Below are positions 18,207 through 26,450 of a stretch of DNA of 64,000 bases, piece by piece (the first letter of the stretch is position 1; each line of letters starts with the position of its first letter). Source of the stretch: Conexibacter arvalis (lineage in GTDB: Bacteria > Actinomycetota > Thermoleophilia > Solirubrobacterales > Solirubrobacteraceae); the NCBI RefSeq assembly GCF_014199525.1, contig NZ_JACHNU010000001.1, forward strand, positions 1,714,182 to 1,778,181. Direction: 5' to 3'. The notes under the pieces were generated by a model. It worked only from the letters and a program-made list of their open reading frames with translations. It had not been told where the DNA came from and did not search any database. Both the position numbers and the translations under genes were made by a program.

Positions 18207-19022
18207 CTAACGGCGCGAGCCCTGCAGCTCGGCGACGTCGATCGCGTCGGCGGGGGCGGTCAGCTCGACCGGCTCGTTCCAGCCGCTGAAGGTGACTCGG
18301 CCCGGTCTCGTTCTGTCGCCGACCAGCGCGACCGGCAGCGGCTCGCCCTCGGTCGCGACGTAGAGCGTGCCTCTGTCGGCGGTGATGCCGATCGCCTGCT
18401 GGCCGTCGACCTCCTCGACCTCGCCCTTGGTCAGCCTGTCGGCGTCGGGATCGAGCGCCTGTCCCAGCAGCTCCTCCATGTCGGCGATCTCGGCGATGCT
18501 GCCGAAGTCGTCGTCGTCCTTCGGGACCTGGAGCCACTTGCCGCTCAGCAGGGCGGCGGCCGCTCTGCCGGCGATCTGCTCGTAGAAGGCGTCGCTGCCC
18601 TTGAGGAAGACCTCGTCGCCGACGACGATCAGCTCGAACTCCATGCCGCCCTGGGCCATCGTGCCGGTGGCGCCCTCGCCTCTGACCACGCTCAGGTCCA
18701 GTCTGAGGTCCTCCATCTCGCCGCTGACGCGCACGGCGGTCGCCGCTCTGGCGGCCTCCTGCGCCGAGGCGAGGATCTCGTCGGCGCTCTGCTCCTCGAC
18801 GCCGTTGCCCGCAGCGGTCGCCGGCTCGGTCGCGGCCGTCTGCGCCGCCGTCGCGCCGCCGCCGGCGGCGGTCGTCGCGCCGCCCTCGTCGTCGCCCCCG
18901 CAGCCGGCCGCGGCGAGCGCGAGCGCGACGGCGCCGACGCCGAGCGCCGCGCGTCCGCGCGCGAGCAGGCGACGCGGCGGGAGGGCGTCGGACGGGTCGG
19001 GCAGCAGGTCGGTCGGGGCCAT
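18207..19022 (-). CDS. LppX/LprAFG-like lipoprotein, copy 2
   Basis: This 271-residue paralogue of the next gene has lipobox LAAAGC, a Thr/Ala/Gly-rich linker and a mature domain closing with LYVATEGEPLPVALVG and FSGWNEPVELTAPADAI. The ATG at 19022 is chosen because GAGGAG lies 5 nt upstream. A longer in-frame ORF reaches 19067 but lacks a ribosome site. The two copies keep nearly identical C-terminal blocks and diverge in the linker. It would be anchored on the outer face of the membrane. Lipid binding is a family-level guess. Confidence 0.78.
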   Translation of the reverse strand: MAPTDLLPDPSDALPPRRLLARGRAALGVGAVALALAAAGCGGDDEGGATTAAGGGATAAQTAATEPATAAGNGVEEQSADEILASAQEAARAATAVRVSGEMEDLRLDLSVVRGEGATGTMAQGGMEFELIVVGDEVFLKGSDAFYEQIAGRAAAALLSGKWLQVPKDDDDFGSIAEIADMEELLGQALDPDADRLTKGEVEEVDGQQAIGITADRGTLYVATEGEPLPVALVGDRTRPGRVTFSGWNEPVELTAPADAIDVAELQGSRR

Positions 19023-19104
19023 GGAACTCCTCGGCGGCGGATCGGGGGTGAGACGGGAGCGCCGCACTGTAGCGCGGCCTGCGGCGCGCCACCCGTGCCG
19101 CCGC

Positions 19105-19542
19105 TCAGGGCATCCGCGCGGAGACGATGTCGAAGAAGGTTCTGCGCGTGACGACGCCTATGACGCGGCGCTCGGCGTCGACGACCGGGACGATCAGGAC
19201 GCGGTGGTGGAGGAAGGTCTCGGCCAGCTCGGCGTCGGAGAAGCCTTCGGTGACGGCGATCGGCTCGCGGTTGGTGTAGTCGCCGACCGGCTTGTCCAGG
19301 CAGCCGGAGCGGCGCTCGATCGCGACGTCGAGCGAGTGCGGAACGAACCCGGCGTATCTCAGTTCCTTGATGTAGCCGGGGAAGATCGCCTCGATGAACT
19401 CGCGCTCGCCGAAGATGCCGTACAGGCTGCCGCGCGCGTCCTCGACCGGAAGCGCGGGGACGTCGACCTCCTGCAGCGTCTCGACCGCCTCGCGCAGCGG
19501 GCGGTCGGAGCGGAGCGTGGGGACGTGGCTGAGGATGCCCAT
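19105..19542 (-). CDS. CBS domain pair protein
   Basis: This 145-residue protein consists of two CBS motifs. The first is near VPTLRSDRPLREAVETLQE...DVPALPVEDARGSLYGI, the second near DYTNREPIAVTEGFSDAELA...VLIVPVVDAERRVIGVVTRR. CBS pairs bind adenosine nucleotides and regulate a partner. The ATG lies 5 nt after the stop of the ArsB/NhaD-type permease, so the two genes are co-transcribed and the CBS protein probably gates or regulates that permease. Confidence 0.88.
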   Translation of the reverse strand: MGILSHVPTLRSDRPLREAVETLQEVDVPALPVEDARGSLYGIFGEREFIEAIFPGYIKELRYAGFVPHSLDVAIERRSGCLDKPVGDYTNREPIAVTEGFSDAELAETFLHHRVLIVPVVDAERRVIGVVTRRTFFDIVSARMP

Positions 19543-19547
19543 GGTGC

Positions 19548-20858
19548 TCAGGTGTAGCGCAAGAGGAGGTAGATCGTCGCCAGCACCGTGGAGAAGACGG
19601 TCACGGGGACGCCGATCTTGAGGAACTGCACGAAGCCGATCGGCTGGCCGGCGCGCGAAGCCATGCCGGCGGCGGCGACGTTCGCGGCGGCCGAGATGAT
19701 CGTCAGGTTGCCGCCGAAGCAGGCGCCGAGCGACAGCGCCCACCAGTAGGCGTTGTCGCCGGAGTCGCCGGCGATCGAGTCGACGACGGGGATCATCGTC
19801 GCCGTCAGCGGGATGTTGTCGACGATGCCGCCGATGATCGACGAGGACCACGTGATCGCGAGCAGCTCGGCGGTGCGGTCGCCGTCGGTGATCGAGACGA
19901 TCGCGCCCGTCAGCTCGTCGATCGCGCCGGTGTGCTCGAGCGCGCCGACCATCACGAACAGGCCGACGAAGAAGAACAGCGTCGGCCACTCGATCCCGCC
20001 GAGCGTCTCCTGCAGCGACTGGCGGCTGAAGGCGAGCATCGCGGTCGCGCCGCAGAGCGCCACCGTCGCCGGCTCCAGATTGAGCGGCTTGTGGACGAAG
20101 AAGGCGACGATCGTGAGGATCAGCAGCGGAGCGAGCCGCTTCAGCTCTCTCGGGTCCTCGATCGAGCGGGACGCGTCGAGCTCGAGCACCTTGTCGCGCA
20201 TCTCGGGCGCGATGCGGATCCGTCGCCGGAAGGCGAGGTACAGGAGGCAGACGACGACCGCGGTCGAGAAGTAGGCGATCGGCGCCACGTTGATGATGAA
20301 GTCCATGAACGAGAGGCCGGTCGCGCTCGCGATCATGATGTTCGGCGGGTCGCCGATCAGCGTCGCGGCGCCGCCGATGTTGCACGCCATCACCTCGATC
20401 AGGATCAGCGGGATCGGGTCGATGTCGAACGCGTCCGCCAGCAGGAACGTGATCGGGACCATCAGCAGGATGGTCGTGAGGTTGTCGAGGAAAGCCGACA
20501 GGATCGCGGTCGGCACGGCGAGCGCGACGACCAGCAGGAACGGCCGTCCTCTCGACAGCTGCCCGGCGCGGATCGCGATGAAGGTGTAGAGGCCGGTCGC
20601 CTCGGTCAGCCGGACGATGATCATCATCCCGGCGAGCAGGCCGAGCGTGTCGAAGTGGATCGCCTCGAGGGCGAGCTCCTGATCGATCGTCTGCGTGAGG
20701 AGCAGCAGCGCCGCGCCCACGAGCGCGATCTTGGTGCGGTCGAAGCGCTCGGAGACGATCAGCGCGAGCGCGCCGGCGAAGATGCATATTGAGAGGGCCA
20801 CGGCCCCACAAGACGGTACGTGCGGAAAGGCACGCAGAACATGGGGGACGCCGTGCAT
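19548..20858 (-). CDS. ArsB/NhaD (SLC13-like) ion transporter family permease
   Basis: This protein of up to 436 residues has about 11-12 helices of the ion transporter superfamily (ArsB/NhaD/CitM). Diagnostic segments are FLDNLTTILLMVPITF and IGGAATLIGDPPNIMIAS in the first half, and SSIIGGIVDNIPLTATMIP with GACFGGNLTIISAAANV in the second, the paired helical-hairpin motifs. A shorter start at GTG 20801 would give MALSICIFAGALAL, closer to the usual N-terminus. No strong Shine-Dalgarno distinguishes the two. Transport of Na+/H+, arsenite or dicarboxylate cannot be decided. The CBS gene follows directly. Confidence 0.88.
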   Translation of the reverse strand: MHGVPHVLRAFPHVPSCGAVALSICIFAGALALIVSERFDRTKIALVGAALLLLTQTIDQELALEAIHFDTLGLLAGMMIIVRLTEATGLYTFIAIRAGQLSRGRPFLLVVALAVPTAILSAFLDNLTTILLMVPITFLLADAFDIDPIPLILIEVMACNIGGAATLIGDPPNIMIASATGLSFMDFIINVAPIAYFSTAVVVCLLYLAFRRRIRIAPEMRDKVLELDASRSIEDPRELKRLAPLLILTIVAFFVHKPLNLEPATVALCGATAMLAFSRQSLQETLGGIEWPTLFFFVGLFVMVGALEHTGAIDELTGAIVSITDGDRTAELLAITWSSSIIGGIVDNIPLTATMIPVVDSIAGDSGDNAYWWALSLGACFGGNLTIISAAANVAAAGMASRAGQPIGFVQFLKIGVPVTVFSTVLATIYLLLRYT

Positions 20859-20920
20859 CCCGAATGGGGTCCAGCATGTAGTTAGTTCGACGTTCAGGTC
20901 AGCTGCGTCACACTGGAGTC

Positions 20921-21898
20921 GTGGGCCGCTCCTCTCTGCTGAAGCGCATCTTCGCCCTCAACGTCGCGGCGTTCGTCCTCGCCGGCCTCGTGCTCGCGTT
21001 CACGCCCGCGACCGTCAGCGCCGAGATCGCCCGCCTGGAGGCGGCCGTGCTCGTGCTCGTGCTGGCCGCGACCGCCGCGATCGACTTCCTCCTGCTGCGG
21101 CGCGCGCTCGCCCCACTGCGGCGGCTGTCGGGGCTGATGGAGACGGTCGAGCCGCTCCACCCCGGCCAGCGGCTGCCGGAGGAGGACTCCTCGCCCGAGG
21201 AGATCCGCCGCCTGGCGGTCGCGTTCAACGGCATGCTCGCACGGCTGGAGGAGGAGCGCCGCCGCAGCGTCGAGCGGTCGCTCGGCGCGCAGGAGGCCGA
21301 GCGGCTGCGGGTCGCGCAGGAGCTGCACGACGGCATCGGCCAGAGCCTCACGGCGCTGATGCTGCAGATCGACCGCGCGGCGAGAAGAGTGCCGCAGGAG
21401 AACCCGCTCCAGGGCGAGCTGTGCGGCGCGCGCGAGGCGGCGCGGACGCTGCTCGGGGAGGTGCGCGAGGTCGCGACGCGGCTGCGGCCGGAGGCGCTCG
21501 ACGACCTTGGGCTGGCCAACGCGCTGGAGGCGCTCTGCGCCCGCGTCGGCGACCAGAGCGGGATCCCGGTGCGGCTGTCGGTCGACCCGGGCCTCCCGCC
21601 GCTGTCGCCGGAGGCCGAGCTGGTCGTCTTCCGCATCGCGCAGGAGGCGCTGTCGAACACGCTCCGCCACGCCGACGCCTCGGCGGCCGAGCTGACGCTG
21701 GCGGTCGGCGATGACGGCACGGTGACGCTGCGCGCCGCCGACGACGGCCGCGGGCTCGGCGACAGCGTCCCCGGCGCCGGGATCCAGGGAATGCACGAGC
21801 GGGCGCTGCTGCTCGGCGGCACCTGCCAGCTGCGGACGCTGCCGGCCGGCGGGACCGAGGTGGCGCTGAGGCTGCGGACGGCGGAGGTGGTCGCGTGA
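20921..21898 (+). CDS. Sensor histidine kinase, NarL/LiaS-type (HisKA_3)
   Basis: This 325-residue membrane kinase has two N-terminal helices (about residues 8-29 and 40-58) with a very short external loop, a HAMP region (LRRALAPLRRLSGLMETVEP), the HisKA_3 phospho-acceptor site RVAQELHDGIGQSLTAL (His in ELHD), and a HATPase domain with FRIAQEALSNTLRHA and DDGRGL. The short loop suggests sensing within the membrane. GTG at 20921 follows GGAG at close spacing. It overlaps the response regulator by 4 nt and is divergent from the ArsB/NhaD unit. Confidence 0.92.
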   Translation: MGRSSLLKRIFALNVAAFVLAGLVLAFTPATVSAEIARLEAAVLVLVLAATAAIDFLLLRRALAPLRRLSGLMETVEPLHPGQRLPEEDSSPEEIRRLAVAFNGMLARLEEERRRSVERSLGAQEAERLRVAQELHDGIGQSLTALMLQIDRAARRVPQENPLQGELCGAREAARTLLGEVREVATRLRPEALDDLGLANALEALCARVGDQSGIPVRLSVDPGLPPLSPEAELVVFRIAQEALSNTLRHADASAAELTLAVGDDGTVTLRAADDGRGLGDSVPGAGIQGMHERALLLGGTCQLRTLPAGGTEVALRLRTAEVVA

Positions 21899-22554
21899 GC
21901 GCGGGCAAGACGACGCGGATCCTGCTCGCCGACGACCACGCCGTCGTCCGTCACGGGCTGCGGCTGGTGCTGGAGGCCGAGCCCGATCTGGAGGTCGTCG
22001 CCGAGGCCGGCGACGGCCACGAGGCGATCGAGCTGGGGATGCGCGCCGACATCGACCTCGCCGTGCTCGACGTCACGATGCCGCGGCTGACGGGGATCCA
22101 GGTCGCACGCGAGCTGTCGAGACGGCGGCCGGAGCTGCGCGTGCTGATCCTCTCGATGCACGACAACGAGCGCTACCTGTTCGAGGCGCTGCGGGCCGGC
22201 GCCGCCGGCTACGTGCTGAAGTCGGTCGTCGACAGAGACCTCGTCGAGGCCTGCCGCGCGGTGATGCGCGACGAGCCGTTCCTGCACCCGCAGGCGGTCA
22301 GCGCGCTGATCAAGGACCACGTCCAGCGCGCCGCCGACGGCGAGGCGATACCGGACGACCCGCTGACGCCGCGCGAATCGGAGATCGTCAAGCTCGTCGC
22401 GGAGGGCAACACCAGCCGCGAGATCGCCGATCTGCTCGTGATCAGCGAGAAGACGGTCGACCGTCATCGCGCGAACATCCTCGAGAAGCTCGGAATGCGC
22501 GATCGCGTCGATCTCACCCGCTACGCGATCCGCCGCGGCCTGGTGGAGCCGTAG
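21895..22554 (+). CDS. NarL/FixJ family response regulator
   Basis: This 219-residue regulator has an N-terminal receiver domain with acidic pocket LLADDH and phospho-acceptor Asp in IDLAVLDVTMP, then conserved Ser/Thr (LILSMHD) and Lys (YVLKSV). The C-terminal LuxR helix-turn-helix contains LTPRESEIVKLVAEGNTSRE and ISEKTVDRHRANILEKLGM. GTG start overlaps the kinase stop (GTGA), so the pair is translationally coupled. Targets are unknown. The neighbouring lipoprotein and permease genes are candidates. Confidence 0.93.
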   Translation: MSAGKTTRILLADDHAVVRHGLRLVLEAEPDLEVVAEAGDGHEAIELGMRADIDLAVLDVTMPRLTGIQVARELSRRRPELRVLILSMHDNERYLFEALRAGAAGYVLKSVVDRDLVEACRAVMRDEPFLHPQAVSALIKDHVQRAADGEAIPDDPLTPRESEIVKLVAEGNTSREIADLLVISEKTVDRHRANILEKLGMRDRVDLTRYAIRRGLVEP

Positions 22555-22714
22555 GGCGCTTCGGCGTCGCGCAGGCCGCGACGAGGGCGAAGCCCCACAC
22601 GATCAGCATCCAGCCGATGCCGGGGTTGTGCTCGGCGAAGGCGAGCCAGGCGCCGACTGCCATCAGCCCGAGCGCCGCGACGAGGAAGAGCAGATGTCGT
22701 CTGATCCACGCCAT
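22514..22714 (-). CDS. Small two-helix membrane protein (66 residues)
   Basis: This small protein begins MAWIRRHLLFLVAALGLMAV and has a second hydrophobic segment, IGWMLIVWGFALVAACA, then a basic Pro/Gly-rich tail. Two membrane helices with a short loop (AEHNPG) are predicted. Its 3' end overlaps the 3' end of the response regulator by 41 nt in convergent orientation. The ribosome site is weak. I do not recognise the family, but the hydrophobic pattern is too regular for a shadow ORF. Confidence 0.55.
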   Translation of the reverse strand: MAWIRRHLLFLVAALGLMAVGAWLAFAEHNPGIGWMLIVWGFALVAACATPKRPTAPPGRGGSRSG

Positions 22715-22856
22715 GCCATCACCATGGCAGCGACGCACCGGGAACTGAATGCATCCACGGGTGCATTTCGCCGCGGGCGACGGTGCAGGCGCCGCGCTGC
22801 GCGGGTGCACGAGCGCACCGCGGGGCCGCGCCTCGCGGCCCCGCGGAGCGGCGGCG

Positions 22857-23297
22857 CTACGCGCTCTGCTGCTGGGCGGCGTACTCCTCCGGGCCCTGCT
22901 CGGCGGCCTGCGGGTCCATCCACATGACCTCCCAGTGGTGGCCGTCGAGGTCATGGAAGCTGCGGCCGTACATGAAGCCGAAGTCCTGCGGCTCCTTCGC
23001 GGGGGTCCCGCCGGCGGCGAGGGCGGCGTCGGCGAACGAGTCGACCTCCTCGCGGCTGGCGGCGGAGACGCAGTAGAGCGCCTCGGTCGACTTCGCCGGG
23101 TCGGCGATCGGCTTCGTCGTGAAGTCGGCGAAGCGCGGCTCGACCAGCAGCATCACGTACGCCTGCTCGCTGACGATCATGCAGGTCGCCGACTCGTCGG
23201 TGAACTTCGGGTTGAACTCGAAGCCGAGCGCTCTGAAGAATCTGATCGAGGCGTCGAGGTCTCTGACGGCGAGGTTGACGAAGAGCATGCGGGACAT
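22857..23297 (-). CDS. VOC family (glyoxalase/bleomycin-resistance fold) protein
   Basis: This 146-residue single-module VOC protein begins [20 protein letters not shown] and ends the domain with [20 protein letters not shown]. It resembles the actinobacterial lactoylglutathione-lyase-like group, which often has no proven activity. Metal ligands His/Glu could be provided by the HHWEVMW segment. AAGGAG lies 6 nt upstream of the ATG. It stands alone with gaps of about 90-140 nt on both sides. Substrate is unknown. Confidence 0.88.
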   Translation of the reverse strand: MSRMLFVNLAVRDLDASIRFFRALGFEFNPKFTDESATCMIVSEQAYVMLLVEPRFADFTTKPIADPAKSTEALYCVSAASREEVDSFADAALAAGGTPAKEPQDFGFMYGRSFHDLDGHHWEVMWMDPQAAEQGPEEYAAQQQSA

Positions 23298-23387
23298 TCG
23301 GGGCTCCTTGGCCGGGGGTTGAACTGCTTCTGCCGGTGTAGACCGGGAGCCGCGCGAAAACTCATCGACCGGTTGGCGCCGCGGCGC

Positions 23388-23813
23388 TCAGATGCCGAGG
23401 CGGCGGTACTCGATCGCCGGGCAGCGATCCATCACGACGGTGAGGCCGCGGGCGCGGGCGCGCGCGGCGGCCGCCTCGTCGACGACGCCGAGCTGGAGCC
23501 ACGCCGCCCTCGCGCCGATCGCGACCGCCTCGTCGACGTGGACGCCGGCCTCCTCCGAGCGGCGGAAGACGTCGACGACGTCGATCTCGACCTGATCGCG
23601 GGCGTCGGCCAGCGTCGGGTAGGCCGGCTCGCCGAGGATCGACAGCGCGGCCGGGTTGATCGGCACGATCCGGTTCCCGCGGGACTGCAGCAGCGCGGCG
23701 ATCCGGTGGCTGTCGCGGTCGGCGCGCGGCGAGCAGCCGACGACCGCCCACGTGCGCGGGACGGAGAGCAGCTCGCGGATCGCCTCGTCGGAGGCGTTGC
23801 CGTCGGTCGTCAT
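23388..23813 (-). CDS. CoA-binding protein, YccU family
   Basis: This 141-residue protein is a stand-alone CoA-binding Rossmann domain (YccU/CoA_binding_2). The N-terminal nucleotide loop reads TWAVVGCSPRADRDSHRIA, then IVPINPAALSILGEPAYPTL. The C-terminus ends with LTVVMDRCPAIEYRRLGI, where the MDRCPxxE motif is typical of the family. GGAGG lies 6 nt upstream of the ATG. Family members bind CoA or acyl-CoA. A biological role is not established. Confidence 0.88.
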   Translation of the reverse strand: MTTDGNASDEAIRELLSVPRTWAVVGCSPRADRDSHRIAALLQSRGNRIVPINPAALSILGEPAYPTLADARDQVEIDVVDVFRRSEEAGVHVDEAVAIGARAAWLQLGVVDEAAAARARARGLTVVMDRCPAIEYRRLGI

Positions 23814-23883
23814 GCGGTCCTCCAGCGCCGGCGCGGCGGGCGCGGCTCACGTTCGCCGCGCCGCCGGACCGGCTCGATCTCGT

Positions 23884-24330
23884 TCATCTGGCGCCCGTCC
23901 GTCCGCCGCCGGGCAGCCGGCGCCTCACGTCGCGAACGCCGGCGCCGACCCGCTCCGCGCCGCCGCGGGCGGTCCCGGCCTGGTGGGCGAGCCACCTGCG
24001 CGCCCGCCGGGTCGGAAGGTCGTGAGGGCGCGTCAGGTCTCTGCGCGCGTGGGCTCTCAGCTTCTTCGCGAGATCGCCGGCGACGGGCGGGTAGGCGGAG
24101 ATCGGCTCGCCGTCCTTCCACACGATCACGTGGCGCTGGCCGTCGACGATCGCGGCGCTGAACATCCCGTCGATCTGATCGGCCTCGCCGATCGCGATCT
24201 GCCGGTTGCGGACCCGCTCCACGTAGAGCAGGAACAGCGCCAACGCTCTCGGCCCGGCGGTCGCCAGCAGCCAGGAGCGGAAGCGCTTGTTGCGCAGCAG
24301 CCGCCAGAGCCAGACGGACCAAGGACCCAT
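23884..24330 (-). CDS. Hypothetical 148-residue protein
   Basis: The N-terminus MGPWSVWLWRLLRNKRFRSW is followed by a hydrophobic segment, LALFLLYVERVRNRQIAIGE. A middle region DQIDGMFSAAIVDGQRHVIVWKDGEPISAYPP looks like a small beta domain, and the C-terminus is basic and helical. There is no Shine-Dalgarno, but TACCTT (plus-strand positions 24337-24342) lies 6 nt upstream of the ATG, which fits a leaderless start. I do not recognise the family. It is the gene directly downstream of the kinase pseudogene and its hairpin. Confidence 0.55.
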   Translation of the reverse strand: MGPWSVWLWRLLRNKRFRSWLLATAGPRALALFLLYVERVRNRQIAIGEADQIDGMFSAAIVDGQRHVIVWKDGEPISAYPPVAGDLAKKLRAHARRDLTRPHDLPTRRARRWLAHQAGTARGGAERVGAGVRDVRRRLPGGGRTGAR

Positions 24331-24336
24331 GCGCGC

Positions 24337-24342
24337 AAGGTA
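24337..24342 (-). promoter_or_regulatory. Leaderless-type -10 box for the 148-residue protein
   Basis: Read on the minus strand this is TACCTT, followed by 6 nt and the ATG at 24330. This spacing puts transcription start at or next to the start codon. No Shine-Dalgarno is present. Confidence 0.4.
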
Positions 24343-24403
24343 CCCGGTTCGCGGGCCTGACCGACCTGCCCTCGTCCTCCGCCGCCGCGACGCCGCGCGC
24401 CGG

Positions 24404-24450
24404 ATCAATGGCGGTCTGTACAGGCATGTCCTGTACAGACCGCCATCGAT
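24404..24450. repeat. 47-nt palindromic element, copy a (kinase 3' side)
   Basis: This 47-nt near-perfect palindrome has 20 of 21 arm pairs and a 5-nt loop CATGT. The inner 17 pairs (24408-24424 with 24430-24446) are perfect. Ends are ATCA and CGAT. It lies 6 nt beyond the stop of the minus-strand kinase pseudogene and may terminate that transcript. Length, loop and ends match the element at 25505-25551 on the other side of the kinase, although the arm sequence differs. Confidence 0.75.
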
Positions 24451-24456
24451 CGCGGC

Positions 24457-25425
24457 TCAGTGGCCGTGCGGGAGGAGCGAGGCGGCCGATCTCGTGGCGA
24501 TCTGGAGCGCGACCTCCGGCGATCTCGCCTCGCCGCGGACGGCGTAGTTGCCGCCGGCGTACGCGATGAAGTACGTCGCGGTGTGGAGGTCGTCGCTGGA
24601 GGCGGTCCGCAGCGCGACGTCGCCGAAGCCGGCGATCGTCGTCGGCACGACGGTCCCGCCGGCGGTCTCCTTCGCGTACTGCCGCTCGCCGCGCCGCTGC
24701 CAGCTGCGGCCGCGCGGTCGCCGTGGTCCATCGCCGGGAAGGCGACCGTCGCGTCGTCAGGGTCCGGTGCTGCGGGGCCGGTCGCGACGCTGCGATCTGC
24801 GGCCTCCGGCTCGCGGCCGTCGGCGAGCGCGGCCGCGGCCCGCGCCAGGCCGCCGGCGGAGGCGAAGCGGTCGGCGGGCGCCTTCGCGAGCGCGCTTGCG
24901 AACAGGTCGTCCCAGCGTGCGTCGAGCGTCGGCACCAGCTCGCGCGGAGACGGGACGGGCGCGTTGACATGCGCCCACAGCTTCGCCGCGTCGTTGTCGC
25001 GGCGGTACGGCACCGAGCCGGTCAGCAGCTGGAACAGCAGGCAGCCGAGCGCGTAGACGTCGGTGCGGGCATCGACGCGCCGCCCCTCGATCTGCTCCGG
25101 CGTGCAGGAGCCGTCGCAGGTCGCCGCCAGGCAGCCAGCGCATGACGATGTACAGCTCGCCGTCGCGCTCGCCGGCGTCGTGGATCGGCACGACGTGCGG
25201 ATGGTCGAGGGAAGCGGCGGTCCGCGCCTCCTCCTGGAAGCGCTCGCGGAAGCCGGGATCGCCGGCCAGCTCGGGCGAGAGCAGCTTGAGCGCGACGCGG
25301 CGGCCGAGCGCCTCCTGCTCGGCGAGATAGACGACGCCCATGCCGCCGCGACCGATTGCCCGGACGATCCGGCAGCCGGCGACGACGGTGCCGCTGGTCG
25401 CGTCCTCGCGCATGCGAGTGGGCAT
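24457..25425 (-). pseudogene. Ser/Thr protein kinase, catalytic core deleted and frameshifted
   Basis: Three frames together encode a damaged PknB-type kinase. The first frame (from 25425) gives the N-lobe: GRGGMGVVYLAEQ glycine loop, VALKLL with the ATP-binding Lys, and YIVMRWLPGGDLRRLL. It then jumps in another frame to TPEQIEGRRVDARTDVYALG and the C-lobe helices. The catalytic loop (HRD), the DFG motif and the activation segment, some 70 residues, are missing. A second frame change within the C-terminal half leads to an external domain with GFGDVALRTASSDDLHTATY and ends at 24457, without a clear membrane helix. It cannot be an active kinase. Two 47-nt palindromes bracket it. Confidence 0.85.
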
Positions 25426-25504
25426 GCTAACCGCGGTGAGCGCGCCGTCGCGCCGGATCGGTCGGGCCCGTCAGCCCCGGTGGACGGCGCACCCGTCGCG
25501 CGCC

Positions 25505-25551
25505 ATCACTGTTGATCGGGGCACGGCATGCGTGCCCGAATCAGCAGTGAT
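25505..25551. repeat. 47-nt palindromic element, copy b (kinase 5' side)
   Basis: This 47-nt palindrome has 18 of 21 arm pairs, loop GCATG, left end ATCACTG and right end CAGTGAT. The core GGGCACGGCATGCGTGCCC (25519-25537) recurs exactly at 53941-53959, and 39 of 47 positions match there. It lies between the kinase pseudogene start and the end of the LLM oxidoreductase gene, and could also act as a terminator for the latter. Confidence 0.8.
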
Positions 25552-25582
25552 CGCCCGGGCGGCCTCGTCGCGCCGCCGCGGC

Positions 25583-26443
25583 TCACGCCGGCGGGCCGGC
25601 GGCGATTCGCTCGCGCATCGCGCCGAGCGGGCCGCGGAACCAGCCGAGCTTCTCGATCCACCAGGTGAGGCCGGCCTCGGCGTACGGGGCCAGCAGCGCG
25701 GCGCCGGGGCCGTCGGAGAGGCCCTCGACGACGAGGTCGTAGGGGGCGGTCGCGTCGATCCCGGCCGCCGCCCGCTGCTCGCGCACGAAGGCGAGCGCCT
25801 CGGCGAGCTGCTCGGGCGCGGGCGTCGCGTCGCGGGGCAGGTCGGCGAAGGTCGGGAAGGCGCCGTCCCAGCGGGCGGCGCGGCGGAACGGCGGCTTCGC
25901 CGGCCAGCGGCCCGCGATCCAGACCGGCGGGCGCGGCCGCTGGACGGGGCGGGGGAGGAAGGGCTGGCGCACGTCGACCGTCGCGTGCTCGCCGTCGAAC
26001 CGGAACGGCTCGCCGCGCCAGAGGCCGTCGACGACCGCGAGCCCCTCGTCGAGCTTGCGCGCCCGCACGCGGGGATCCGGGTCCTCGCCGAAGGCGGCGA
26101 ACTCCTCCTCGCCCTGGGAGCCGAGGCCGGCGCCGACGACCAGCCGGCCGCCCGACAGCACGTCGAGGCTCGCCAGCTCGCGCGCCAGCTTCGACGGCCG
26201 CCGCCGCGCGACCGCGGAGACCAGCACGCCGAGCCGGATCCGCTCGGTCCGGGCCGCGATCGCCGCGACCGTCACGTACGGGTCGGCGACCGGCCAGCCC
26301 GGCTCGCGGTAGGCGACGTGGTCCCAGACGAAGGCGCCGGCCCAGCCGGCCGCCTCCGCTTCCCCCGCGAGCTCTACCAGCAGCGGCGGGTCGCCGTACT
26401 CGCCGACGTTCGGCAGGCCGACGGCGCAGCGGACGGGGGCCAT
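25583..26443 (-). CDS. LLM class (F420-type) oxidoreductase
   Basis: This 286-residue TIM-barrel protein belongs to the luciferase-like monooxygenase superfamily, most of whose actinobacterial members use coenzyme F420 rather than flavin. Visible family features are AGWAGAFVWDH, RIRLGVLVSAVARRRP, the LDVLSGGRLVVGAGLGS cofactor region and PVWIAGRWPAKPP. It starts 7 nt after the Bax-inhibitor-1 gene on the same strand, so they form an operon. Substrate is unknown. Confidence 0.9.
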   Translation of the reverse strand: MAPVRCAVGLPNVGEYGDPPLLVELAGEAEAAGWAGAFVWDHVAYREPGWPVADPYVTVAAIAARTERIRLGVLVSAVARRRPSKLARELASLDVLSGGRLVVGAGLGSQGEEEFAAFGEDPDPRVRARKLDEGLAVVDGLWRGEPFRFDGEHATVDVRQPFLPRPVQRPRPPVWIAGRWPAKPPFRRAARWDGAFPTFADLPRDATPAPEQLAEALAFVREQRAAAGIDATAPYDLVVEGLSDGPGAALLAPYAEAGLTWWIEKLGWFRGPLGAMRERIAAGPPA

Positions 26444-26450
26444 CGGCGGG

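Noticed and set aside
22741-22800. Imperfect inverted repeat with GCAT sequences near 22750-22770
   Set aside because: Arms are short and mismatched, and there is no promoter context.
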